A DNA stretch of 64,000 nt from the NCBI GenBank assembly GCA_015057715.1, contig SVDS01000003.1, positions 1 to 64,000 on the forward strand, given 5' to 3'. The notes under the pieces are model-generated. The model searched no databases. It worked only from the letters and a program-made list of their open reading frames with translations, and was not told the DNA's origin. This document shows positions 15,295-23,757 of this stretch, piece by piece (positions within the stretch are counted from its first letter, which is position 1; each line of letters starts with the position of its first letter). Made by a program: the position numbers and the translations under genes. This DNA is from Paenibacillaceae bacterium. GTDB taxonomy: Bacteria > Bacillota > Clostridia > Lachnospirales > Lachnospiraceae.

Positions 15295-15387
15295 AAACAA
15301 AACCACCGGAATCCCCTGCATACACAAGTGATTCCGGTGTTTTGGCTGTTTATAGAAAAATGGAAGTAATGGGGCTCGAACCCATGA
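15295..15387. repeat. Right attachment-site repeat (att)
   Basis: Identical to 5314-5406 (offset 9,981 bp). It includes the 3' end of the intact tRNA-Val and its terminator hairpin (15304-15339). The intact tRNA lies on the far side, so the element carried a replacement 3' end plus terminator. Confidence 0.92.
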
Positions 15388-15434
15388 CCTTTCGCGTGTG
15401 AGGCGAACGCTCATCCCGGCTGAGCTATACTTCC
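15361..15434 (-). tRNA. tRNA-Val (anticodon CAC)
   Basis: A cloverleaf is readable: acceptor GGAAGTA with TACTTCC, D-arm AGCTCAGCCGGGATGAGC, anticodon stem TTCGC/GCGAA around the loop CTCACAC, and T-arm GGGTTCGAGCCC. The anticodon is CAC, reading the valine codon GUG. The 3' CCA is not encoded. Its 3' end is the integration target of the prophage. Confidence 0.95.
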
Positions 15435-15440
15435 ATTTCG

Positions 15441-15513
15441 TGGAGATAGCGAGACTCGAACTCGTGGCCTATGCGTTGCGAACGCATCGCTCTCCCAGCT
15501 GAGCTATATCCCC
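15441..15513 (-). tRNA. tRNA-Ala (anticodon CGC)
   Basis: Cloverleaf with acceptor GGGGATA/TATCTCC (one G-U pair), D-arm GCTCAGCTGGGAGAGC, anticodon stem ATGCG/CGCAT around the loop TTCGCAA, and T-arm CGAGTTCGAGTCTCG. The anticodon is CGC, reading the alanine codon GCG. It lies 6 bp upstream of tRNA-Val and is probably co-transcribed with it. Confidence 0.93.
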
Positions 15514-15666
15514 TTGTCTAAATTATAGCATGAAGATTCTGAATTACAAGTATTATTTGCACAAATAGAAAAATATTTTTGGTTCTTTTCTGTGGATTTT
15601 GTTGTAAAAAACTTCCAGAAATAAAATAGAAAAGAGGCATCATTGAGATGCCTCTCTGGCTCCTAA

Positions 15667-16614
15667 TTATAAAATTTTATTAATCTGGTCGCCTTCCATC
15701 CATTTCATCAGGTTTTCAAATACGATCTGAGCTCTTAACTTCATCGATTCAGCAGAAGCAAAAGCAATGTGTGGAGTTACAATAGTATTTTTACAGTTTA
15801 GAAGTGGGTGGGAAGTATCAATCGGCGGCTCGTTCTCAAACACATCGATTCCGGCACCTGCCAGATATCCGCTATTTAAAGCTTCCGCAAGGGCTTCAGA
15901 ATCAACTACCGGACCTCTTGCAGCGTTAATAATATAAGCTCCCTGTTTCATTTTGGCGATTGTTTCCCTATTTATTAAATGGCGGGAATCTTCGTTTAAC
16001 GGGCAGTGGAGGCTCACGATATCAGAGCTGGAAAGAAGTTCATCCAAAGATACAAATTCCATGAAATCCGGTTCGTTTCCAGAGATGGTACGCTTGTACC
16101 CAAGAACGCGGCAGCCAAAGGCTTTGCAAAGCTCTGCAGTTCTTGTTCCAATTGCACCAGCGCCGATAATACCGATAGTTTTTCCCCTCAGCTCGCAACC
16201 GACCAGACCATCCTTTGTCTTTCCTTCCCGGCAGCGGGCATCTGTCTGCATTACATTGCGTAAAAGAGAGAGCATAAGACATAAAGAAAGCTCGGCAACC
16301 GCTTCGGTTGAGTAACCGGCGGCATTGCTGATGGAAATATTATTTTTTCTTGCTGCTGCCATATCTACATGGTCCACACCTGTAAAAGCAACATCTATAA
16401 ATTTCAAGTTCTTACAGGCGTCGATGACTTCACCGTTTAGTGGCATGTTGGCAATCATAATGACATCGGCATTTTGAGCTTGTTCAATCTGAACTTTGGT
16501 ATCTGCGTTTTTTTCAAAAGCTGTAAAACTATGACCTGAATCGATCAATGGTTTCGCACATTCATTTAACAGGCTGTCAGGAATTCCAAGAGATTCTAAT
16601 AATACGATATTCAT
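15667..16614 (-). CDS. D-isomer-specific 2-hydroxyacid dehydrogenase
   Basis: 315 aa from the ATG at 16614, chosen for GGAG 8 bp upstream. The NAD-binding fold is seen as GIIGAGAIGTRTAEL (about residue 144). Catalytic residues of the family are in NAARGPVVD (Arg), GIDVFENEPP (Glu) and VTPHIAF (His). It reduces a 2-keto acid to the D-hydroxy acid or the reverse, with NADH; the substrate cannot be told from sequence (glycerate, lactate-like and phosphoglycerate relatives exist). It stands alone next to the tRNA pair. Confidence 0.92.
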   Translation of the reverse strand: MNIVLLESLGIPDSLLNECAKPLIDSGHSFTAFEKNADTKVQIEQAQNADVIMIANMPLNGEVIDACKNLKFIDVAFTGVDHVDMAAARKNNISISNAAGYSTEAVAELSLCLMLSLLRNVMQTDARCREGKTKDGLVGCELRGKTIGIIGAGAIGTRTAELCKAFGCRVLGYKRTISGNEPDFMEFVSLDELLSSSDIVSLHCPLNEDSRHLINRETIAKMKQGAYIINAARGPVVDSEALAEALNSGYLAGAGIDVFENEPPIDTSHPLLNCKNTIVTPHIAFASAESMKLRAQIVFENLMKWMEGDQINKIL

Positions 16615-16858
16615 ATGTATCACTCCGATCAATCATAAAATTACAGGGACTGAAAACCATAGCCCTGTAAAAACAATTATAACACCATATGACAGAATGA
16701 AAAGGGATAGTTATGAATTTGTTAAAATGTATGGGAGTTTCCGAATTTTTTCGATTAAGTATTTCCATTGTCCTGTTTCTATACTATAATCTCATAGATA
16801 GTGTGTCAGATGACTAACAGTGACAAAAATAATATTTGACAACAGAAAGGCACAGGCA

Positions 16859-17875
16859 ATGGATAAATTGGATCATTTTATTAACGGAGAACTGGCGAAA
16901 AAAATAATCAGTATCATTCTTTTGGCAGTTTTTCTTTATTTCTTAAGAGGAATGCTTAATCAGTTTTTGCTGATATTTATGGTGACTTTCATCTTTGGTC
17001 AGCTTCAGAAATTTATATATGATAAGGTGAATAAGTATATAAAGATCAGCCGGAAGCTTATAACCATTTTAATGTATCTTATATTTTTGCTTATTTTTAT
17101 CATTACCATGATTGCTTATATTCCTAAAGTTACCCAGCAGCTGATTGATGTAATCAATCTGATTTCCACCTTTAACTTAAATCAGTTACAGAATTATGAC
17201 CGGTTTAATCTGTTAAGCAGCATTCCGGAGGATCAAATCAGTGACTACATTCGTATGGCGGAAAGCCGTTTGCTGGACTTTGTAACGACTGCAGGAACTT
17301 TCAGCATCAACATTCTGCTGTCTCTGTTGATCAGCTTTCTCTTTCTTCTGGAAAAGGAAGAGATTATAGCATTTTTTAAACATATGGAGCACAGTAAAGT
17401 GTCATTTCTCTATAAATACTTTACATTTTACGGAAAGAAGTTTTTAAATTCCTTTGGAAAAGTCATTGAATTGCAAATCGTCATTGCATTTATTAATTCG
17501 TTCTTGTCCGTAGTAGCATTAACAATTATGGGATTTCCCCAGACTTTGGGACTTGGAGCCATGATTTTCATACTTGGACTGGTTCCGGTTGCAGGAGTGA
17601 TTATATCTCTTATACCTCTTTGCATTATAGCATTTAACATCGGAGGTGCGTTTAAAATTATAGAGGTTATGATCATGATATTTGTGCTTCATTCGTTGGA
17701 GACCTATGTGCTCAATCCTAAATTAATGTCGGCTAAAACCAAATTGCCTGTATTTCTGGTTTTTCTTATTCTTTTAGTCAGTGAGCATTATATCGGAGTG
17801 TGGGGACTGCTTTTGGGTATTCCCATGTTTATGTTCTTATTGGATGTTTTAGATATCAAAGTGAAAAATGAATAA
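16859..17875 (+). CDS. AI-2E family transporter (PerM/YtvI-like permease)
   Basis: 338 aa from the ATG at 16859, preceded by AAAGG; a GTG at 16820 is an alternative without a site. Seven or eight membrane helices are visible in two blocks, separated by a soluble region (about residues 90-150). The C-terminal GLVPVAGVIISLIP segment is typical of the AI-2E transporter family (PF01594). Members include exporters and Na+/H+ antiporters as well as a proposed autoinducer-2 exporter, so the substrate is open. It converges with the amine oxidase gene. Confidence 0.88.
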   Translation: MDKLDHFINGELAKKIISIILLAVFLYFLRGMLNQFLLIFMVTFIFGQLQKFIYDKVNKYIKISRKLITILMYLIFLLIFIITMIAYIPKVTQQLIDVINLISTFNLNQLQNYDRFNLLSSIPEDQISDYIRMAESRLLDFVTTAGTFSINILLSLLISFLFLLEKEEIIAFFKHMEHSKVSFLYKYFTFYGKKFLNSFGKVIELQIVIAFINSFLSVVALTIMGFPQTLGLGAMIFILGLVPVAGVIISLIPLCIIAFNIGGAFKIIEVMIMIFVLHSLETYVLNPKLMSAKTKLPVFLVFLILLVSEHYIGVWGLLLGIPMFMFLLDVLDIKVKNE

Positions 17876-17895
17876 GTATTCTGACCATTAAAAGT

Positions 17896-17934
17896 GGGGC
17901 TGCATTAAATAGAAGATTCTATTAGGGCAGCCCC
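17896..17934. terminator. Hairpin between convergent genes
   Basis: GGGGCTGC pairs with GCAGCCCC, with short T tracts on both sides. It probably serves both the AI-2E permease and the amine oxidase genes. Confidence 0.5.
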
Positions 17935-17950
17935 TTACTGTTTAATGATA

Positions 17951-19627
17951 CTACATTGGCTGACTGTAAATAGAATAGGCCAGCTGATTAGCAGCTTCCT
18001 TACCTGTATACAGCGCTCCCTGCATCCAGCCGTGCTTTGTGGATACGTGCTCGCCGGCAAAGAAAACCCTCTGATTAAATTCAGGCTTCAGCATCTCATA
18101 AGAAAACAATTGTTTCTGTCCTGGAAGTGACTCAGCAAAAGCCCCCCGGCTGTAAGGCTCATTATCCCAGACCACAGTCTTATGGTCTGCTACAATGGGA
18201 TCTAAGAATCCCCTTGGCAGTCCGTGAACTTCCTCCACGCTTTCTTTTATATATTCAAACCGAAGGGGCTCTGGCATATTCCCCACTCTTGTTGAATTTA
18301 AATGATAATTATAGGAAGCGATCAATACACCTGGTTCATTTGGTGAGCAGAAAGAAGGATCCGGACACAGAAGATGATCTCCGGGATAGAAAATGTACTG
18401 AATCGGCAGATCTGTCTGGGAAAACCCTCCTACCATACGACCATAATCCGTATCCTGTTCCCAAAAACGTTTCCTGCATAAAAAAAAGGTTTTTTGAGAA
18501 TTAGTATAATTATATTCTAAGATGGCCTGCATCTTTGGATTGGTGAAACTTGGTTTAATGTCCACTTCCCGCAGAGTGGAGTAGGGGATTGCACATATAA
18601 CATAATCGAAAGTATCAGAAGTTCTGCTCAAATCCCGTACATTGCGATGGGCAAGAACAATCTGATCACTGTTTTCCTGTTGGTATATACCTGTGACTGT
18701 CTGACCGGGTAAATAAGTGACGGTGCCCAGCTGAGAGGGTGGAATATTTTGATATTGGGGTAAATTGTCTGTGTAGAAAGATTGAATAAAGGCGTAAGGC
18801 AGGTTTACAATCCCGTCTTCAATGGTATAGGTATTGCGATAGTCAAGGGTATACTCCTCCTGTACGGTTTCGGCGTAACTGGCATCAATCAAAGACCCGG
18901 TCCCAGGATCGACCCCCGAAATCAGGCTGATGGCCCCCTGGCTAAGACCCAGATTTTCAAGCATCTGCCGGACAGAATAGTTCATAAAAGGCAGAATTTC
19001 CGGGGAATACCCGGGTAAGATCTGTATCAGCTCTGAGCGGATATCAGGTGGAAGCTGCATCATTGGATAGGTAAAGGCGTAGTCATTTAGCTCTGACCAG
19101 GGAGTGTTTCGTTCCTGTGGAGTTAAGTCGTACAGTGGATAAAGATTCTGCTCGATGGAATCTGTTGTTCTTAAGCGGGTGTTATGTACATACAAAAAAT
19201 TATTGCGCTGCCTAACAGAGAGAGGACGGGTGTTGAGACCAAACAAATTAATATAGTGCCAGGTGGTTTCATGGGTGACAGGGATCCTGTGGGCACCGAA
19301 TTCGTTATAATATTCTGTGCTAAAATAGTAGGTATAAACTCTTCCTCCGATTCTGCTGTCATTGGCATCAAGAATAGTAATGTCAGCCCCCAGCTTTCGA
19401 AGCTCAAATGCAGCGGACAGACCGGCAAGGCCTCCTCCGATCACGCCGATTTTTACACCCTTTAGTTCTCCTGGCTGTGCATAATTTGTGATGTCGGGAG
19501 GCGGGCTCAGCAAACGGACAATATTTTCGTAATCTTCCGGGCGGCCTGCCATCTCCAATGTATTCCTGGTCATTTCCTGCCGCTGCTCATTGGTGGGATT
19601 AAGTATTTGAGTGAATGGAGCATTCAT
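17951..19627 (-). CDS. Flavin-containing amine oxidase / L-amino-acid oxidase
   Basis: 558 aa from the ATG at 19627, eight bases after GAGGTG. The FAD-binding motif GVIGGGLAGLSAAFELRK (about residues 62-79) leads to DANDSRIGGRV, the typical second FAD motif. The C-terminus has FAGEHVSTKHGWMQGALYTG, the conserved FAD/substrate end of the monoamine oxidase family. It oxidises an amine or amino acid to the imine with release of H2O2; the substrate is unknown. There is no signal peptide. It lies downstream of an orphan ABC binding-protein gene but is separated from it by a hairpin. Confidence 0.88.
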   Translation of the reverse strand: MNAPFTQILNPTNEQRQEMTRNTLEMAGRPEDYENIVRLLSPPPDITNYAQPGELKGVKIGVIGGGLAGLSAAFELRKLGADITILDANDSRIGGRVYTYYFSTEYYNEFGAHRIPVTHETTWHYINLFGLNTRPLSVRQRNNFLYVHNTRLRTTDSIEQNLYPLYDLTPQERNTPWSELNDYAFTYPMMQLPPDIRSELIQILPGYSPEILPFMNYSVRQMLENLGLSQGAISLISGVDPGTGSLIDASYAETVQEEYTLDYRNTYTIEDGIVNLPYAFIQSFYTDNLPQYQNIPPSQLGTVTYLPGQTVTGIYQQENSDQIVLAHRNVRDLSRTSDTFDYVICAIPYSTLREVDIKPSFTNPKMQAILEYNYTNSQKTFFLCRKRFWEQDTDYGRMVGGFSQTDLPIQYIFYPGDHLLCPDPSFCSPNEPGVLIASYNYHLNSTRVGNMPEPLRFEYIKESVEEVHGLPRGFLDPIVADHKTVVWDNEPYSRGAFAESLPGQKQLFSYEMLKPEFNQRVFFAGEHVSTKHGWMQGALYTGKEAANQLAYSIYSQPM

Positions 19628-19655
19628 TAATTTCACCTCATAATGTCATTATTAT

Positions 19656-19687
19656 AAGGGGACAATTGCCTGTGCAATGTCCCCTTT
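19656..19687. terminator. Terminator between the ABC binding-protein and amine oxidase genes
   Basis: AAGGGGACA pairs with TGTCCCCTT through a long stem with a one-base bulge, between two minus-strand genes. It suggests separate transcription or attenuation. Confidence 0.6.
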
Positions 19688-19700
19688 GTTGTTGAGATAA

Positions 19701-20708
19701 TTATTTAGCAGCCTTCTCGGAATACTCAGTCGTCACAAGATTTTCATAAGGAACCCGCTCTTTTAACTGACCAGCCTCCTCCAGAATATTCTCTAAAAGC
19801 TCAAAGCTGTCTTTGTTAAATACAGTATCCTTTTTCCAGGTATCCTGTGCTTTATAACGGTCTACAATGGTAGCAATGGTTTTTACGTCGGTTTCCTTAA
19901 ACTGGGGCTGGATTACTTTTGCAATTTCTTCCGAGGAATTAGAATTTACATATTCCAGGCCTTTTTGAATGGCATTGGTAAATTTCTGTATTGTTGCCGG
20001 ATTCTTTTCCAGGTAACTTTTTTTGGCGCTGTAGGCGGTATAGGGAATATAACCTGAGTCTACGCCCAAAGAAGCGACTACGAAGCCATTGCCTTCCTTT
20101 TCCAGTCCTGTTGCAAACGGTTCAAATTCAACGGTATAATTTGCATCATTGCTGGTAAAGGCTGCTGCCGTCAGTCCAAAATTAATGCTCTGATCGATTG
20201 CCAGATCTGTGGCAGGATTAATTCCGTTCTTTTTCAGGATATATTCAAATACCATTTCCGGCATACCACCGGCTCTGCCGCCCAATACTTTCTTCCCTTT
20301 TAAGTCGGTCCATTTAAAATCAGGCTGTTCACTTCTTCCAACAAGGAAATTACCTGCACGCTGAGTCAGCTGTGCAAAATTAACTGCGTAATCCTTAGAG
20401 CCGTTAGCATAAGTATAGATTGAGGCCTCAGAGCCCATAAAACCAATATCTGCATCACCGGATATAAGGGCGGTCATAACCTTGTCAGCGCCGGCTCCGT
20501 TTACTAAGGTTAAATTAATACCCTCATCCTCAAAGTATCCCAGCTCTATGGCTGCATACTGAGGGGCATAAAAGATGGAATGGGCAACTTCATTTAATTT
20601 GACCGGGGTTAAGTCCGATGACTTTGTCTTTGAACCACAGGCAGTTAAGCTTAGTAAAGACGCTCCGGTGAGAACGGCCATGATAAATGTACGATAGGCT
20701 TTTCTCAT
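19701..20708 (-). CDS. ABC transporter substrate-binding lipoprotein, NMT1/THI5-SsuA type
   Basis: 335 aa from the ATG at 20708, seven bases after AGGAGG. A lipoprotein signal ends in SLTAC. The mature part has the SsuA/NMT1 layout: HSIFYAPQYAAIELGYFEDEGI, GADKVMTALISGDADIGFMG, and KGKKVLGGRAGGMPE. Relatives bind aliphatic sulfonates, nitrate, taurine or thiamine-precursor pyrimidines. No permease or ATPase gene lies next to it, so it is an orphan here. The ligand is undetermined. A tiny lipoprotein gene lies upstream on the same strand. Confidence 0.9.
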   Translation of the reverse strand: MRKAYRTFIMAVLTGASLLSLTACGSKTKSSDLTPVKLNEVAHSIFYAPQYAAIELGYFEDEGINLTLVNGAGADKVMTALISGDADIGFMGSEASIYTYANGSKDYAVNFAQLTQRAGNFLVGRSEQPDFKWTDLKGKKVLGGRAGGMPEMVFEYILKKNGINPATDLAIDQSINFGLTAAAFTSNDANYTVEFEPFATGLEKEGNGFVVASLGVDSGYIPYTAYSAKKSYLEKNPATIQKFTNAIQKGLEYVNSNSSEEIAKVIQPQFKETDVKTIATIVDRYKAQDTWKKDTVFNKDSFELLENILEEAGQLKERVPYENLVTTEYSEKAAK

Positions 20709-20783
20709 AAAATCCTCCTTTTTCATATCTTAATACTACATTGTATTGTTATAATACGGGAAAGTACCTTGTCTTAAAAAATT

Positions 20784-20915
20784 TTAAATGATAAAGATCT
20801 GGGCGGATACATTGGAAAAAAGGGGTTTGATCTGTTTTCTGGATGTTGTTCTGCAGCTGGTTAGTAAGCTGGCGACTACAATTACAGCCAGAAAGATTGC
20901 AATTGCTTTCTTCAT
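20784..20915 (-). CDS. 43-aa small lipoprotein
   Basis: An ATG at 20915 follows GGAGGAGAACCAA. The peptide has a typical lipoprotein signal (MKKAIAIFLAVIVVASLLTSC, 21 residues up to the Cys) and a short basic tail ending in QIFII. The strong ribosome binding site and lipobox LLTSC make a real gene likely despite its size. The mature lipopeptide is only about 23 residues. It lies 75 bp upstream of the orphan binding protein and may share its transcript. No function is known. Confidence 0.6.
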   Translation of the reverse strand: MKKAIAIFLAVIVVASLLTSCRTTSRKQIKPLFSNVSAQIFII

Positions 20916-21069
20916 TTGGTTCTCCTCCATTCATCCTCCTGTTAAAATTCTATGTAGTCTGACAGGCAGAGTTTACGAACTATTCCATATTTTCTTATTT
21001 AAAGATGGTATATAGGTTAAAACTGTGCTATACTGCTATAGTAAAATTTACAAAAGCAGGTGAAGTACA

Positions 21070-21879
21070 ATGAAATATCGTATTATAGTGCTTGATTTGG
21101 ATGGGACGCTGACGAACCGGGATAAAGAAATCACGCCCAGAACAAAAGAAGCACTTTTTGAGTTGCAGCGCCAGGGCGGAGTGATTGTGCTGGCTTCCGG
21201 TCGTCCGACTTATGGAATCATGCCCGTTGCAAAAGAATTAAAGCTTCATGAAACAGGCGGTTATATTTTATCCTTTAACGGAGGACGTATTATAGACTGT
21301 AAATCAGGAGAAACCATCTTTGCAAAGGAGCTGCCGGTATCTTCCAACCAGAAGATTATCCGAATGGCCAAGGAGCACGGGGTTAATATCTTAACTTATG
21401 AGGATGACTTAATCATAACCGGGAATGCCAAAGATGAATATGTAGGCAAGGAATCTGCCATTAATAAACTGGAAGTCAGAGAAGTGGAAGATATGGAAGG
21501 CTATGTACAGTTTCCCGTAGTCAAATATCTGATGCTGGAAGAGGGGGACTATCTTGCCATGGTAGAGCCCAGGGTCAAGGCTGCACTGGGACGTGATTAC
21601 AGCGTGTACCGCTCAGAACCTTACTTTCTGGAGATACTTCCTAAAGGAATTGATAAAGCGGCAAGCCTGGAACGGCTTCTTACTCATCTTAACATGAGCC
21701 GGGAAGAGATGATTGCCTGCGGTGACGGTTACAATGATTTGTCTATGATTGAGTATGCCGGGCTTGGAGTGGCAATGGAAAATGCAGTACTTCCTGTCAG
21801 AAAGGCGGCTGATTATGTGACTGCTTCCAACAATGATGACGGAATTGCTCTGGTAGTAGAAAAATTTATGCTTTCCTGA
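21070..21879 (+). CDS. Cof-type HAD-superfamily phosphatase
   Basis: 269 aa, start preceded by AGGTGA. HAD motif I is LDLDGTLTNRDKEI (residues 7-20), motif II lies around VLASGRP, and motifs III/IV are KGIDKAASLERL and CGDGYNDLSMIEYAG. The inserted C2b cap domain marks it as a Cof/YidA-like sugar-phosphate or flavin-nucleotide phosphatase. It acts in the cytosol; the substrate is not predictable. The YerC-like gene follows in the same direction. Confidence 0.92.
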   Translation: MKYRIIVLDLDGTLTNRDKEITPRTKEALFELQRQGGVIVLASGRPTYGIMPVAKELKLHETGGYILSFNGGRIIDCKSGETIFAKELPVSSNQKIIRMAKEHGVNILTYEDDLIITGNAKDEYVGKESAINKLEVREVEDMEGYVQFPVVKYLMLEEGDYLAMVEPRVKAALGRDYSVYRSEPYFLEILPKGIDKAASLERLLTHLNMSREEMIACGDGYNDLSMIEYAGLGVAMENAVLPVRKAADYVTASNNDDGIALVVEKFMLS

Positions 21880-21960
21880 TGCCACAAGGGGTGGATTTTA
21901 TAACGTTAATATGTTAAAATACAGATAGACCATAAGGAATAAAAAGGGGATAGATCTCAT

Positions 21961-22260
21961 ATGAATAAAAAAATTAAGACAGATGCAGTTGATCATCTGT
22001 TTGAAGCAATTCTAACCTTAAAAACACCGGAGGAGTGCTATACGTTTTTTGAGGATGTATGTACGGTGAATGAACTGTTAAGCTTATCCCAGAGATACGA
22101 GGTGGCAAAGATGCTGCGCGAGGGCAGAACCTATCTGGAGATAGCAGAGAAGACCGGTGCGTCCACAGCTACCATCAGCCGTGTGAACCGTTCCTTAAAT
22201 TACGGGAATGACGGTTATGATATGGTATTTAAGCGTCTGGAAGAGAAGAAAGAGATATAG
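21961..22260 (+). CDS. YerC/YecD family TrpR-like DNA-binding protein
   Basis: 99 aa with AAGGGG upstream. The helix-turn-helix is visible as EIAEKTGASTATISRVNRSL (about residues 63-82), matching the TrpR-like YerC/YecD family. These short proteins probably act as transcriptional regulators; their effector is generally unknown. A strong terminator follows. Confidence 0.9.
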   Translation: MNKKIKTDAVDHLFEAILTLKTPEECYTFFEDVCTVNELLSLSQRYEVAKMLREGRTYLEIAEKTGASTATISRVNRSLNYGNDGYDMVFKRLEEKKEI

Positions 22261-22263
22261 AAA

Positions 22264-22299
22264 ACAGGGGACAAGCCCATACCGGTTCTTGTCCCCTGT
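22264..22299. terminator. Bidirectional terminator between convergent genes
   Basis: A perfect 12-bp stem, ACAGGGGACAAG with CTTGTCCCCTGT, between the YerC-like and DUF1836 genes, with T-rich flanks on both strands. Confidence 0.8.
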
Positions 22300-22302
22300 T
22301 CG

Positions 22303-22917
22303 TTATTTCTTCTTTTTTAAAGAAGGGTCTTCTCTTAAATCGTCAATCAACTGTTCGATCACCTGTTTTTTTACGTATACATCCAGTGAGAGCTCGCAGA
22401 TCCAGGAAAAGAGGCGTAAGTATTCCAGATCATCACCCTCAATTCCTTTTTCTTCAAAGGTCTTGCTGGAATGCTGGTACTTTTCCAGTATGTCGGTTTT
22501 AATACGTTCTAAATCAGAATCTTCCTGGGAAAATACTTCCTTATAGATTGCTTCTAATGGCATGCCGTCAGAAGGGTTAAAGTGCTTATCGGTAATTGGT
22601 CTGAAAAGCTGTTCAATATCATTAAAGGATAATACATTTTTAAAATAGTAGATGAATATAAGCAGAAGAATATGTTCTTTGGTGTATTTCTTTTTATTAG
22701 GAGCGGGAAGAAGATTATTCTTGGCATAATTGTTGATCATAGTCTTGGTTAAGACTTTATCATCTGGATAACGCTTTGTTTCACTTAAATGCTTATCCAT
22801 AAAAGTAGTGACCTGATCCATATATAAATCAATGTTTGGAATGGTTTCCGGCGAAATATAGCCGAGCTCATCCAAATGCTCTAAAATTTTTTGTAATCGT
22901 TCCTCGTTGGTTTTCAT
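22303..22917 (-). CDS. DUF1836 domain-containing protein
   Basis: 204 aa from the ATG at 22917, with GGAGGACAT directly upstream. The segment DKVLTKTMINNYAKNNLLP followed by KYTKEHILLLIFIYYFKN (about residues 55-100) is the DUF1836 signature, which resembles a winged-helix MerR-like recognition region. It is probably a DNA-binding regulator, but no target is known. It stands alone, convergent with the YerC-like gene. Confidence 0.85.
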   Translation of the reverse strand: MKTNEERLQKILEHLDELGYISPETIPNIDLYMDQVTTFMDKHLSETKRYPDDKVLTKTMINNYAKNNLLPAPNKKKYTKEHILLLIFIYYFKNVLSFNDIEQLFRPITDKHFNPSDGMPLEAIYKEVFSQEDSDLERIKTDILEKYQHSSKTFEEKGIEGDDLEYLRLFSWICELSLDVYVKKQVIEQLIDDLREDPSLKKKK

Positions 22918-23122
22918 ATGTCCTCCGTTCTGCACGGGAAAGCTCCGCACATGTGATAATCCCCTTAGTCATATTATATAGTATTCAATACCAGATGACA
23001 AGGGGTAAAAACTTCACTTAAACTAAATATTTTTGAGCATACCAAAATAATTTTCTTGACTTTTGAAGAATGTGTGTTAATCTAGAAATATCATTGTAGT
23101 GAACGAAAGGAGATACATAATT

Positions 23123-23509
23123 ATGAAAAAAGTTTTGGCGACAGAAAAGGCTCCGGCAGCTATTGGTCCTTATTCTCAGGGTGTTCGCGGGGGCGATTAT
23201 GTGTTCGTGTCCGGTCAGCTTCCCATTGATCCGGCAACCGGTGCATTTGCAGGTGAGGATATTGCATCTCAGACAAGACAGTCTTTAACCAATATAAAGG
23301 CCATACTGGAGAGTGGTGGTTTATCCATGGATCAGGTGGTTAAAACAACGGTATTATTAAAGAATATCAATGATTTTGCAGCTATGAATGAAGTTTATGC
23401 TACCTTTTTTAAAGGAGAATGTCCTGCCAGAGCAGCATTTGGAGTGGCAGCTCTTCCAAAAGACGCATTAGTGGAAATTGAAGCCATTGCATATTGCGGA
23501 GAATCATAA
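23123..23509 (+). CDS. ridA: RidA family enamine/imine deaminase
   Basis: 128 aa from the ATG at 23123, nine bases after AAAGGAG. The family pattern is complete: [20 protein letters not shown], and [24 protein letters not shown] with the conserved Arg. RidA hydrolyses reactive 2-aminoacrylate-type enamines formed by PLP enzymes. It is monocistronic, with a terminator-like hairpin at 23531-23556. Confidence 0.95.
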   Translation: MKKVLATEKAPAAIGPYSQGVRGGDYVFVSGQLPIDPATGAFAGEDIASQTRQSLTNIKAILESGGLSMDQVVKTTVLLKNINDFAAMNEVYATFFKGECPARAAFGVAALPKDALVEIEAIAYCGES

Positions 23510-23530
23510 GCTGTATCAGATAAGCAGAAA

Positions 23531-23556
23531 GGGAATGCCGGTTAACGGGCATTCCC
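23531..23556 (+). terminator. Terminator after ridA
   Basis: GGGAATGCC pairs with GGCATTCCC (loop GGTTAACG), followed by TATTTTA. Confidence 0.7.
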
Positions 23557-23757
23557 TATTTTAGATTCAGGCAATTTCCCCCTTTCCGGGAATGTAGGGG
23601 GACAAGATGTAGAAATAAAGGACTTTTTGCGAAAGAAATGGGTTGCATATTGGCAGACTTATATTATAATTAATTGAGGAAGTCGGATCAGTCCGTTTTT
23701 TTAACCTTAATAAAGTAATTGATCTATGAATTTAAGCAGGAAGTTGGTACTTTAAGG

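Noticed and set aside
5314-15387. Integrative conjugative element or phage satellite
   Set aside because: No relaxase, coupling protein, primase or capsid-redirecting gene was found. The cro truncation and fibre relic fit a decayed prophage better.
18127-19465. Plus-strand open frames within the amine oxidase gene
   Set aside because: They are shadows of a clearly coding minus-strand frame and have no start signals.
23580-23718. T-box or regulated leader before folC
   Set aside because: The CGGATCAGTCCG-TTTTTTT hairpin is short, and no T-box sequence or specifier structure could be seen.
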